From Larix kaempferi (lineage: Eukaryota; Streptophyta; Pinopsida; Pinales; Pinaceae), in contig BSBM01000007.1 in assembly GCA_027924585.1 (NCBI GenBank), positions 11,251,501 to 11,315,500 of the forward strand: a stretch of 64,000 nt of DNA. Reading direction: 5' to 3'. The notes below the pieces were generated by a model. That model saw nothing but the letters and a program-made list of their open reading frames with translations, ran no database searches and was not told where the DNA came from. Shown here piece by piece: positions 24,624 to 34,706 of the stretch. Both the position numbers and the translations under genes were made by a program. Position 1 is the first letter of the stretch. Each line of letters opens with the position of its first letter.

Positions 24624-26438
24624 TCACTTCTTCCTCAAAGTGTCATCATTCTGAGGAACACCAAGCCTCTCTCTGAAGTACTCGAACTTCACTCTGGCTA
24701 GTGGCTTCGTCAGTACATCTGCAATTTTCTCATCCATCGCAACATACAGGAGCTTCACTTCTCCTCTCTGCACCATATCCCTGATATAGTGATATTTGAT
24801 CTCAGTGTGTTTTGACCTGTTGTGGAACACCGGGTTCTTAGACAGCTTCACACAACTCTGGTTATCATAGAAGATACCAGTAGTCTCCAGCGGGAGATCA
24901 AATAACTCAGACAGTAGCTTCTGGAGCCATACTGCCTCACAAATAGCCGAACATGCTGGAACATACTCTGCCTCGGCTGTACTTAGTGCTACATAGGACT
25001 GCTTCCTGCTAAACCAAGAGATCACACCTGATCCCATACTGAAGCAACACCCAGATGTGCTCTTCCTATCTATAGCACTGCCTGCCCAATCTGAATCAAC
25101 ATAACCCTGCATGTTAAACTTTTGATTCACATCATACTTGAGCCCATAATCAACTGTACCATTCAGGTACCTCAGAATATGCTCTACAGCAACCAGGTGA
25201 ACACTCCTCGTATTTATCAGGAACTGGCTCAATGTGTTCACCACAAAGCAAATATCTGGTCTTGTGTTCGTTAGGTACATCAAGGATCCAATCATCTGAT
25301 GATACATAGAGACATCAACTGGCTTAGATGAAGCATCACACAGAAGCTTCAGGTTCGATGCCATAGGTGTGGCCATGGCCTTGCAATCCATCATCCCGAA
25401 CCTCTTCAAAATATCTACTACATACTTCCCTTGCCCAAGTAAGATCCCATCTGCACTCTGCCACACCTCAATACCTAGGAAATAATGCATCATCCCTAAG
25501 TCCTTCATATCGAACTCAGAAACAAGCTTCCTCTTTGTATCGGTAATCAATTTGTCATCTCCTATTACAAACAGGTCATCTACATATAGGAGTAGTATTA
25601 GAGGATTTCCTTCCTCAACCTTGTAGTAAAGGTTGGAATCCACTTTACTCTTAGTAAAGCCCAAACTAGATAGGAAACTGTCCATCCTACCATACCCAGT
25701 CCTAGGAGCTTGCTTCAAGCCATACAAGGCTTTCTTCAATCTGCACACATATGACTCCCTATCATGTGTTTCAAAACTGAGTGGCTGCTCCACATATACT
25801 TCCTCTTCAACTACACCATTCAAGAAGGCAGTCTTGACATCCATCTGGTGTATCTTCCATTTCGTTACTGCAGCTAGGGTAATAACTTTGTCACTTTTTG
25901 CTTGGTATTTGGGTGCCTCTTCTTCTTTGCCATCCTCTTCTAATTGGTTCATTGCTTCTTCAACTTCATGGCTGCCACAATCATGCTGACTTATTCCTCG
26001 TTCATGCTCTTCTGAAGTTTGATCCCCCACTATGGATCGTTCTTCCATTCTGTCAACAATCTCATGATTGGTTTTTGGGTCTTGCTTCTTCTTGGTTGGC
26101 TTAGGATGAAGATTCTTGGAGGATCGTCTTGAATAGGATCCAAAAATTCTTGTGAAGTCACATGAATCCAATAAATCTTCCATGTCTTTTATTAACTCTT
26201 CCATAGAGGGTTTCCCTTTGAAGGTGGAACATGCAACGTTTTCCGGAAAATGGCTACCAGAATAACCATAGTCTCTTCTTCCAATCATGATCTCATGGGA
26301 GATGCTTGTGGAAGGTACTTCTTGGTAATTATCCTCATCATACTGTCTGTAGTATTCTTCATACCGCTCATCATAACTATCATACTCTTCATAAAAGTAA
26401 TCTTCCTCCTCATACAACTCAAATTCTGAATCTTCCAT
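24624..26438 (-). CDS. C/J chimeric ORF: acidic leader fused to copia RT and RNase H
   Basis: A 604-residue open frame from ATG at 26438 (MEDSEFEL). Residues 1-40 are strongly acidic and Tyr-rich (YEEEDYFYEEYDSYDERYEE); about 40-210 are charged with no known domain. At about residue 215 the protein changes into mid-RT of Ty1/copia: WKIHQMDVKTAFLNG, ALYGLKQAPR, the LLYVDDL catalytic motif, DLGMMHYFLGIEV, then RNase H with GYVDSDWAGS, STSGCCFSMG, LSTAEAEY and FYDNQSC, ending in the HTEIKYHYIRD and DVLTKPL segments. Gag, protease, integrase and the first RT motifs are missing. RT probably cannot work without its N-terminal part. Missense decay is visible (GY for the usual WY after APRT), but there is no stop or shift. 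Confidence 0.85.
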   Translation of the reverse strand: MEDSEFELYEEEDYFYEEYDSYDERYEEYYRQYDEDNYQEVPSTSISHEIMIGRRDYGYSGSHFPENVACSTFKGKPSMEELIKDMEDLLDSCDFTRIFGSYSRRSSKNLHPKPTKKKQDPKTNHEIVDRMEERSIVGDQTSEEHERGISQHDCGSHEVEEAMNQLEEDGKEEEAPKYQAKSDKVITLAAVTKWKIHQMDVKTAFLNGVVEEEVYVEQPLSFETHDRESYVCRLKKALYGLKQAPRTGYGRMDSFLSSLGFTKSKVDSNLYYKVEEGNPLILLLYVDDLFVIGDDKLITDTKRKLVSEFDMKDLGMMHYFLGIEVWQSADGILLGQGKYVVDILKRFGMMDCKAMATPMASNLKLLCDASSKPVDVSMYHQMIGSLMYLTNTRPDICFVVNTLSQFLINTRSVHLVAVEHILRYLNGTVDYGLKYDVNQKFNMQGYVDSDWAGSAIDRKSTSGCCFSMGSGVISWFSRKQSYVALSTAEAEYVPACSAICEAVWLQKLLSELFDLPLETTGIFYDNQSCVKLSKNPVFHNRSKHTEIKYHYIRDMVQRGEVKLLYVAMDEKIADVLTKPLARVKFEYFRERLGVPQNDDTLRKK

Positions 26439-26531
26439 GACATGGAACTGTATCCACACCTACAATTTGAAAATAGTGTTGAGCTACTTTTCCACAGAGA
26501 TTTACTTTCCACAGGTTGAGCCAAGGAAATT

Positions 26532-26543
26532 GCTCTGATACCA
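26532..26543 (-). other. C primer binding site, initiator tRNA-Met type
   Basis: Minus strand TGGTATCAGAGC, one base after the 5' LTR end (GGATATTACA). It is the classical plant initiator-Met primer site used by copia elements and many chromoviruses. Confidence 0.93.
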
Positions 26544-26544
26544 C

Positions 26545-28633
26545 TGTAATATCCTTGGGAATATTCGACCAAGATATTAACTCTAACTTCAGATTTTTTT
26601 AATAAAGTTCACTAGTTAAATTTTTTAATAATTCTTTTAAACCAAGCAGGAGGTCAGTGATGGGGATGGAGACTGAATTTGAGTATGGTGGCATGAAATT
26701 TCAGTTATGGAATTTTTATGGGGAAATGTGCAGCATAAAATAATAACATCAGAGGGAGAGTCCTAAGCACAAATCATTGGGGCCATTTATGTTTCAGACA
26801 TCAGCTATCGCTGAAGCCTACTGCAAAGCTTCCTGGGTGCACCAGCATATGCTTACTAGACTTGGTGGGTAGAAAACTAAGTTATCATAGTAGAATAGGT
26901 TCAATGGACACAATGACCAGCATTCAAAAGGATTTGGGAAGAGTAGGAGTGGTTTGGAAGTTTTAGGCCTTGTCGAGATGAAGAGCTAGTCAAAATGCAA
27001 TATTTACAAACAGGGGTTAAAGCCTTCCAAATTCTTTATGTAGGGACTTATATAGCTAATATGATGTGTTATTGACATTCTAAAACTTACAAAAAGTAAA
27101 TCTGACATTTAGAACAAATTTGGCAGTCATTCTTGCAAAACTAGTCAATTAACAATGCTCAATGAGCTAGTTTTCCAATCTGAGTTAATAAATGACTTGA
27201 TTTAATTAAATGCTCTGTTCTGAAATATTAATATGCTATGATATAATGTAATTAACATAATCAAGTTGAATTATTACTCACTAAACCAATTTTGTACTCT
27301 TTAATTAGCTCCTCATCAGTACAATGTCTTGTAGACTAGAAAACCCCCTCTTAGGGCCATAGAATGACTGGAAGAAGAGATGTATTGGCTAAATATCTGT
27401 TCTGAAAGTGTACTCTGGTCTTCAATAGGTCTGAAATAGTGTATGGATTTTTACTAGGCTTCCTAAGCTTCAATGGGCGAATTCAATTAACTGGAACTAC
27501 ACACGTGCGCTCATTAACACATGAAATCTTGTCTCCAGTGAAAATGGTTGTATCTCGGTCATCCGGACACCTTTTTCGATGAGACAAAACATGTTTCCTA
27601 CTGGAAACAGCCCTCCAAACACAATGGAAAAGGTATAAAATCTCAGAAATGATCAGAATTGCTGAACCTGAAACCTCCATTCCAGCCCTTCAATGTTGTC
27701 TGCTCCGAATGTTCCTTGTATGATGATGAATCCTTGTAAGCTTGGATTCTTCTTAGTATTGGATTATATGGACCTGCATATCAGATCTCCATGGCTGCAA
27801 ATCCTAAGAGAATATTAGAGAAGAGAAGTAGAATAGAAGAATGGGGCACATCACCCATTAATTAGCTTGGGCACATCACCAAACCTTGAGAAGCTAAAAT
27901 GCTTCACTCATAAACTCACAATGACAAAAGTTGTGAAATGGGGTTGGTTGGCTTCTTTTATAAACTTCATGATGACATGCTGAGCAAGTTGAAGAGCTTG
28001 GTGACCTATAAGAATAGGTCACCCATGAGTAGACATACTTTCCTTTATTTTTCCTTACAAGCTTTTCTCCTTTAGAAACTGCGCCCCCCTTTGTCTCCAT
28101 ATGTTTCCTGCTTTGTAAAAGTTGCTTGATTTGTAAACTGGACTCATTTTTGGAAACTACGCCCTCCTTTTGCTTTTTCTAGTTGTTTCCATTTTCTTTC
28201 TTTTAGAAACTCTTACACCTTTGCTTCTTTTTTTATTTTCCTAAATCCACAAATTGATTTAGCCATATTCCTAGTCCATTCACCAACCACTTGACACATT
28301 TATTAGCAATAATCATTTAAATAAAATAGTACAACTCAGAAATAATTTAACTTAGTAATTAATTAATTATCCAATAATTAATTAATTATTATGGTGCAAT
28401 GCCTCCAAAAATATCTCGATTAATTTAATGATAACTCCATTACTTTCTTAGATCCTTAGCTTGGGAATTAATATCTTATGGGAGCCCACCTCATCCATTT
28501 AACACCCAAATACAACCTTAGGCATCTTTCATAAGATATTTTCCATACTTGCTCATCAATTAAATAATTATTGCCTAGGTGACTTAGGCCAAAATTAACC
28601 CATGGACCATAGCAAAAGGCTGGGGATATGACA
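26545..28633 (-). repeat. C 5' LTR (2089 bp)
   Basis: Partner of 20187-22213, flanked on the right by GACTA (28634-28638). About 10% of positions differ between the two copies in the first 350 bp, so the insertion is old. Confidence 0.88.
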
Positions 28634-28638
28634 GACTA

Positions 28639-29043
28639 GAACACCTACCTGAAAAGACTTGTTCTTGATGTGGCAATCATGCCATGCTTTTTCTCTATCT
28701 TTCTGCACTTGTTCGTGAAAGCCTGCGGTGAAGCGATCCTCCTCCAGGACAACCAAGTGTAGAAGCCTTTCTTCCACCGTGGCGTCATCTGCCATGCCTA
28801 CAAACAAAGCTACTGTCAAGATTTGAACAATGTACTCCATTGGCATTATTGATTCCTGCCCATAGGCCAGCCTAAAAGGTGTGTGGCCAGTCAACTTCTG
28901 TGTGTGGTTCTGTATGCCCATAAAACAACGGGAATGCACAGGTCACAGTCATCCCAATTCAAATTGCATACCTTGGTCAGTGCATTGTCCAGTACTTTAT
29001 TGAATGCTTCAACAGTTCCATTCACCTGTGGATGGTATGGCAT
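28639..29043 (-). pseudogene. B integrase, middle part (core end to post-core)
   Basis: Minus strand reads PYHPQVNGTVEAFNKVLDNAL, including the catalytic Glu of the DD(35)E core, then [44 protein letters not shown] and NKSFQVG. A frameshift lies near YRTTH/KLTGH. It lies between the insertions of C and A; both duplications border it (28634-28638 and 29044-29048). Homologous to A at 36920-37330. Confidence 0.85.
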
Positions 29044-29048
29044 GCTTC
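29044..29048. other. Target site duplication of A, left (GCTTC)
   Basis: GCTTC precedes the 5' LTR of A and recurs directly after its 3' LTR at 42674-42678. Removing A and one GCTTC restores the B integrase frame through HHQRS and PYHPQ. Confidence 0.93.
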
Positions 29049-30603
29049 TGTTGGGTATGGCCCAAGTTGGAAAATATGCACAAGTGTTGGAAATTACGCA
29101 TTGCGCGTTGCAACATAGTATGGGGGCAGTTTTGAGAAATTGTGCATGGCACGTAGAGGCAATGGTTAAGGCAGGATTGCGCAGTATGCTGGTGCACAGG
29201 ATCCGCGCAAAAACTATTTTTGGTAAAGAATATAAGTAAAGGTCAGACGAGGACATGACCTATTTTGAGTAAGAAATAGGTTGAAGGAAGAAGAAAGCGA
29301 CCAATTAAGAAGAGTGGTAGCAAGTAGTTGAGAAGCTAGGCCACTAAGTCGACGGTGATAGGAAGGCGGAAGGTGTGGAAAGGGACAGGCCATGATGCAG
29401 TTGTAACTGTTTTGGTGACTACGACTGTCATAAGAGGATGTGTGCCATGAGTGGTCTAGCTAGAAGGCCTAGAGCAGGCAGAGAAAGCTGTCAACGGTGA
29501 TGGTCAGGCTGGCAGTTAGCCACGCCACGTTTTGTAAACCTAAGTGTTTTTTCCTATGAATTGTAAAGACATGACCTATGGGCATGATCTATAAATAAGG
29601 CATGATTTTGTAAGGAAAGGGTTGGTCATTCTTGAACATTCTTAGAATCTTTAAGCTTGAAAGTTGTTGTAAAGGCTCTGTAGCTGTGTGCGCAGAGACC
29701 TATCTGGGAAAGAAGAGAGTTTGCAGCTGAGTGCGCAAACTAAGAACTGTTGTACCCTTCTCAAAAGACCAATATAAAAACAGTTCTTGTGGACGTAGCC
29801 TCCATCTGGGGGGTGAACCATGTTAAATTTTGTGTACTGTGATTGTTTTGTATTTTTGCAACTGTTCATCTGTTTAGTATGGATGCTTAATGCCGCAATT
29901 ATCTATTATAAGGTTTCTTTTATATGTATTCGCCGTAGGAATGAAGGGAATAATATGTTAAGTAATACATGTGTGGATGAATGCTAAGTATTCAACACTT
30001 CCAAGTATTTGAATGCATGAATCTGTCGGATAATCACATAGTTGAGCACTGGATTTGAGCATAGCATTGGTGCACGCAGTATTATGTGTTTAATTTAATT
30101 ACATACACCATAAAGATAATAACCTAAGTGTTGTTGAACAGATAAAGATCATTAAGTAAGGTTGATTAGAGTTGATCAAGTCCTGAAGTGGACGCACAGT
30201 CTAGTTGATGCGCTGACCCATGGTGAGTGCTGCAAGGTAAGCTGTTAATAACTTATCATCATAACGCAGGAAGTATCCAATACCGCGCAACCCTTAGATG
30301 CGCTGGTTGCACAAGCACCTCAGCTTGCCGAAGTATCCGGTATGAAGTAGAGACTTCACATAGTCTTTTGTCTGCAACAAGAATCTTTTATCACGTTGCC
30401 CATCAGTCTCTTTGACACTCGCATCACCAGGTTGTGGAAACATGATTCGGAAACCACCCCCTTAGCTTCACCGCGGGTGAGACCTCAGGCTGCTCGCAGT
30501 TTGTTGCTGAAAGGGCCGATGAATAAGGTTTTTGTTGGTTCCTTGAACCACGAAGTACCTGGGTCTACATTGGTAACCTCTAGATCAGTTACCTTAAGAC
30601 TCA
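29049..30603 (+). repeat. A 5' LTR (1555 bp)
   Basis: Aligned with the 3' LTR throughout. The last bases are altered (CTTAAGACTCA where the B LTR has CTTAAGCCAACA), so the exact right edge is inferred from equal length. No gene. Confidence 0.85.
29590..29597 (+). promoter_or_regulatory. TATA box in A 5' LTR
   Basis: TATAAATA followed by AGGCATGATTTTG, conserved in the A 3' LTR (41660-41667) and on the minus strand in the B LTR (49639-49646). Confidence 0.65.
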
Positions 30604-30630
30604 GTGATGCGATAGAGTGTTTGGAAAGTA

Positions 30631-31059
30631 ATGTGCAACAAAGAATATTAATTCCCATTGGGTTCAGACAATTGGCATCCCAAAAAGAAAGAGATATGGG
30701 ACTGCTGTGATAAGACCGAAAGAGATTTTGCAAAGAACGAGAACAAACACCCACGTCTATCTGACATAGAGTGGTTGAACAGATATTTGTGGAAAGATAT
30801 TCATGTGATTTTCTAGGCTTCGTTTGGAAACGAGCCGCACGAGTGGATATCACGACTCGCAAAGAGGAAAAACTATTTTCAGGGAGGAGTACCTACAGAG
30901 TGGACTCTAGAGCTCACTGTGCAACTCAAAGCAATAGACATCCCACTGTCGCGAGTAGTCGACTTCTGGGTTGATAGCATACTTGAGGGATTTGTAACAG
31001 AATTTGTTGTAGACACGCTGAAATCCTACATCCAAGCTGAAGCATACTTTTTCGAATGA
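30631..31059 (+). pseudogene. A ORF1, small protein before gag, broken
   Basis: Reading from ATG at 30631 (MCNKEY) the frame has a TAA, then NWHPKKKEIWDCCDK, LSDIEWLNRYLWKDIH, a TAG at 30814-30816, and then ASFGNEPHEW, TEWTLELTVQLKAID, VDSILEGFVTEFVVDTLKSY, ending at TGA 31057-31059. B (48592 leftward) and E (51154 on) carry the same protein in the same place, so it is a real family ORF. Function unknown; Trp-rich with no domain I recognise. B carries TAG at the same codon. Confidence 0.68.
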
Positions 31060-31156
31060 TTCAGAGGTAAGTACCTAAACAATCTTAGCCTATACATTAA
31101 AATACTTTTAGCTGAGAAAGGCATTTTAAGAATGCAGTAACATTTTTGAATCTATC

Positions 31157-32816
31157 ATGGTAGAAAGTATATATAATGGCTCTGACGAAGAAACCCATAA
31201 TCTGAGAAGTGGAAAGAGATATAATTTTATTAAGGAAAAGAATCTTGGAGGACATGGACTCTGTGTGAATACCGAATTCCCATGTGACCTTACCAATCAA
31301 ACTGCACCATCATCAGCCATAATCCAACCTATTGTACCTCAAAACCTGTTGGTTGCAAACACCGCGCCTCCCCTATCTCAGAACCCGTCCGCTGCAACCA
31401 TCCACTGCGAGTGTCGCGCAGCCCATTCCGTAGAACATCAATACTAGTAACACCGTAGGAGTGGGTAGTCAAACCATCCTGACTCAGACTATTCCAGTTC
31501 AGAATACCCAGTCTCAGAATATTCCTCAAAGTAGTATCCCTAGCACTATTCTGAGTACCACCTTTACTTTTTCCACTCAGAACCCTGCGTAGAATCATAG
31601 CACTACTCAGGGTGCTATACAACCAGGAAGGAGAATGACATATAATGATATAAAATTGCCGATATTCAAAGGAACAGATCTAGAAGACCCTGATCAGCAT
31701 TGGTTTCTATGTGAAGCCGTATGGAGTGTACAGAAAGTTCAGGATGATGCTGTGAAGAGAGCGCAGCTCATCACTACTTTCAGAGACAGAGGCTTGCATT
31801 GGTTTATGAAATACTCTCAAACATAGCCGAGAACCCTAGCGGAAATTAAGGTTGCGCTCTCAGTAAAGTTTAAGAAACTGAAATCCGAGTTGCATTGCAT
31901 AACAAAGTTAAAAGAAATTAAGTAGAAAACTACCGAAACGGTCTCAGAATTTGACCAAAAATTTGAGACATTGTTGGACCAAGTCAGCTTTGTTATAGCT
32001 CAACAATAGTATCAGGAATGGTTCATCGCTGTGCTAGTGCCCCACATCAGACAACCATTGATGCAATAGAAGGTTACATCATAGGAAGAGGGCTTAGAGA
32101 TCGCGATAAAGCTATAGGATTCACCAATCGGTGAGACTATCTCGGGAATGTCTCAGATCCAGAACTAGTTGACCACCTTAACACTAGAATTGCAAGGTAT
32201 GAAGAATGGAAAGGAACAAAGATATGAATAGAGGCATGAGGTCTGGTGTAAAGGATGTAAGGGAGAAGGCCACACCAGAGAACATTGCCCCTTATTTCAA
32301 TATTATCTCAATAGTGGTGTGCTGAATCCAATGAATCAGAACCAGGCACCGTGGTGTAAAATCTATAGAACCAGAGGACACCAACTTGAGGATTGTTATC
32401 TAATACAGAAATACGTAAAAACACCAAAAAACTTATATTGCAATTTCTGTAAGTCAGTTGGACATGATGAATCGAACTGTCGTGCATATGAGCTCATGAA
32501 TGAAAGAAAGTGAGATATGGAGATGATGCGAGGTGCTGGAATGCACTGCGTTCAAGAAAAAAATCAGCCAAAACAAGAGAATACTCAGTACAATCAGGGT
32601 GGATATAGAGGCCATGGTTGTGGATACCGCAAGAGAGGAAGAAATGTCGGCCCATCCCAAGGAAGAGGCTGCAGCAAGGTAATTTGTTATAATTGTGGAC
32701 AACCAGGTCATGCCTCTAGATATTGTACCAACTCATGCACTACGTGTAATTATTGTAAATCATTCGATCATGTTATTGAATACTTCTCCATACTAGAGGT
32801 AGAAATGCAAAAATGA
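31157..32816 (+). pseudogene. A gag with five zinc knuckles, broken
   Basis: Starts MVESIYNGSDEETHNLRSGK, a start shared with B. After a frameshift between 31447 and 31635 comes the capsid domain: YNDIKLPIFKGTDLEDPDQHW, FLCEAVWSVQKVQDD, HWFMKY. A C-terminal nucleocapsid region follows with CKGCKGEGHTREHC, CKIYRTRGHQLEDC (second Cys lost), CNFCKSVGHDESNC, CYNCGQPGHASRYC and a last CNYCKSFDHVIEYF (final Cys lost). The capsid frame holds TAG at 31824, 31923, 32007, 32067, 32082, 32115, 32166 and 32229, and one TGA at 32511. This is a Retrotrans_gag protein that would package the element RNA. Confidence 0.85.
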
Positions 32817-32849
32817 AGAAGGACAGAATCGTCGAACCCCAACATTCAG

Positions 32850-33731
32850 TTGATCGCAGCAGAGAGAAGAACTGCAGATCCAAGTATAAACATGGTAACC
32901 TGTAGTGGCACTAATACAGGAAGAGATAGGGGTGCAAAAGCTTCGACTTCGGGAACGCTCGATGCTAAGCAGACTCCTGGTGAACTAGTATGGATTAGAA
33001 AAGTTGCTGGGAGAACACCTGGTTTGGACTTATAGAAAAATAAGGGAGAATTCGAAGAAGAACGGGACATGTTCAAAACACCACCACTTGACTCACCGAG
33101 AATCCGATTGCGCAGTGAAGTACCACAAATAGAGGATATGCTAGAGGCATATGGTCACATGAGCACTGCAACAGATACAGGTACCTCTGTTGCATAGTTC
33201 CCATGGAGATGCATGAAGTTATTGAAGAGCGCAGATGCCCTCGTGGAATTTGAAAAACTACTTAGTCAGTATGAGCCACGCAGTGAGAAGGGGGATGCCC
33301 ATGGCACAGTCCATAACATTAGGAGTTTCAAAAGAACATGAAGGGACATGAGGTTCACTACATAGATTAGGGACTATGAGATGGATGAGATCATTCTTGA
33401 TCTTGGATCCGAAGTAAATTTCTTGAGCAAGCAGACATGGCAGCAGATGGGAAAACCAAAGTTACAGTAGTCACCTATACAGTTAAGAATGGCCAACCAA
33501 GGGGTAGTTATACCTTTGGGGAGGTTACCCAACACCATTGTTGACATTGACGGAGTGCGAAGCTATGCAGATTTCGAAGTGATTGAAATCATGGATGACA
33601 GCCATCCTTATTCAGCATTGCTGGGTATCGATTGGGAAATGACTAATTCTACCATTATAAATTTGAATACCATGAATATGATATTTGAAGGAAATGATAT
33701 AAGGGTCATCACACCATTGGACCCCTCGTAG
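32850..33731 (+). pseudogene. A linker and aspartic protease
   Basis: After gag comes a linker (IAAERRTADPSINMVTCSG, TPGELVWIRKVAGRTPG) and then the protease: EIILDLGSEVNFLSKQTW holds the DLG form of the active site. The flap side follows (RMANQGVVIPLGRLPNTIVDI) and then LLGIDWE. Stops lie between 33035 and 33400 and at 33469. Retropepsin of this type cleaves the polyprotein as a dimer. B lacks the active-site segment by deletion. Confidence 0.8.
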
Positions 33732-33974
33732 GGTGAACGATATGCTGAACTGATTCAGGAGGGATCCATATCCCAAGACTTGGACCATATTTATAATATG
33801 ACAATGAATGCTGTTGATTATACTAATCGAACTGCGGATGGAACGTTCAACTAGAAATGTGATAGCTCTTGCATCTCCGACTCTGATGCAGGACTGGAAA
33901 AATGGCAAAGTAGATTGCATGAGGTATCTGCTAGGAGAGGTGCACAAATCATGAAATGACTCTGCTAGATTGGA

Positions 33975-34490
33975 AAAAAGGTAACTCCAATCCCTACCTA
34001 TGATGGTTTATCTAATGTTTATTGCTTTATCAAAGAATATACTACAATAGTTGCAGATGAATACCGCGTATTAGCATTAGACATGGCACTGTGTGAGACA
34101 CCATCCAGATGGTGGGCTGCGCATAAGCAGACACTGACAACATGGGATCAATGCAGAATTAAGATGCAAATCAGGTTTGCTGAGAAGGTTACACTACCTT
34201 TTGAAAAATATAATGGATAGACGGATCCAAGGGATCATATTGAAGCTTGTTCACAAGCTTGGGTCGAAATGCCACAGACAGAATGGGTGCATCTATTTGT
34301 GCATACGCTGGAAGAACTGATTCCAAAGAAGTGGTACCTAGACATGGATTTGCGCAGGGGAACAACGGATTGGTCTGCCCTAACCGTGAGTTTCCAGACA
34401 GATTTCAGTTTCAAAGATGAACATCCGAGTATCAATGTCGCACTACAGGTTATTAAGGAAAGAATATTCAGCCTAGACTGTACACAATGA
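33975..34490 (+). pseudogene. A two extra gag-like domains between protease and RT
   Basis: First piece: VTPIPTYDGLSNVYCFIKE, ALDMALCETPSRWWAAHKQTL, ending KMQIRF. Second: LPFEKYNG (TAG at the next codon), TDPRDHIEACSQAWVEMP, EWVHLFVHTLEELIPKKWYL, RRGTTDWSAL, FQTDFSF. Each has the YDG/YNG start, the Trp pair and the aromatic end of a Retrotrans_gag capsid domain. In most plant gypsy elements protease is followed directly by RT. B carries the same block (45040-45550). Calling them gag-derived is motif reading, not a search result. Confidence 0.62.
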
Positions 34491-34706
34491 AACATGACAC
34501 AAGAAGAATTCTTTGGAACAGATAGCATACTTGTGTTCCTACAACTAGAATGGGAGGAGCAACTAGAGCATGCTCCTGATTGTTATAACCTCGCTTAATA
34601 ATCCAAGGATAAAGAAGCTAGTTATGAGGAGGACCCACGCAACATAAAGATACCTGAATCAGAGGGAGCACGCGAGGTAGAAGGACCTCCACTGGAAATT
34701 CCAGAT

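Larger units (their letters stand above)
20187..28633 (-). mobile_element. Element C: chimeric LTR retrotransposon with captured copia pol
   Basis: Two about 2-kb direct repeats (20187-22213 and 26545-28633) start TGTCATATCC and end GGATATTACA on the minus strand. GACTA flanks both sides (20182-20186 and 28634-28638). The primer site lies at 26532-26543 and a polypurine tract at 22214-22226, proving minus orientation. The internal region has an acidic leader ORF fused to copia RT/RNase H, a copia 3' UTR with minisatellites, a copia 3' LTR (J), then C-specific sequence. It sits in B's integrase. LTRs differ by about 10% where I compared them. Confidence 0.88.

Noticed and set aside
22546-26438. 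J as a full copia element inserted in C
   Set aside because: There is no 5' LTR, primer site, gag or integrase, and TGTCT next to its 3' LTR has no partner at the pol joint.
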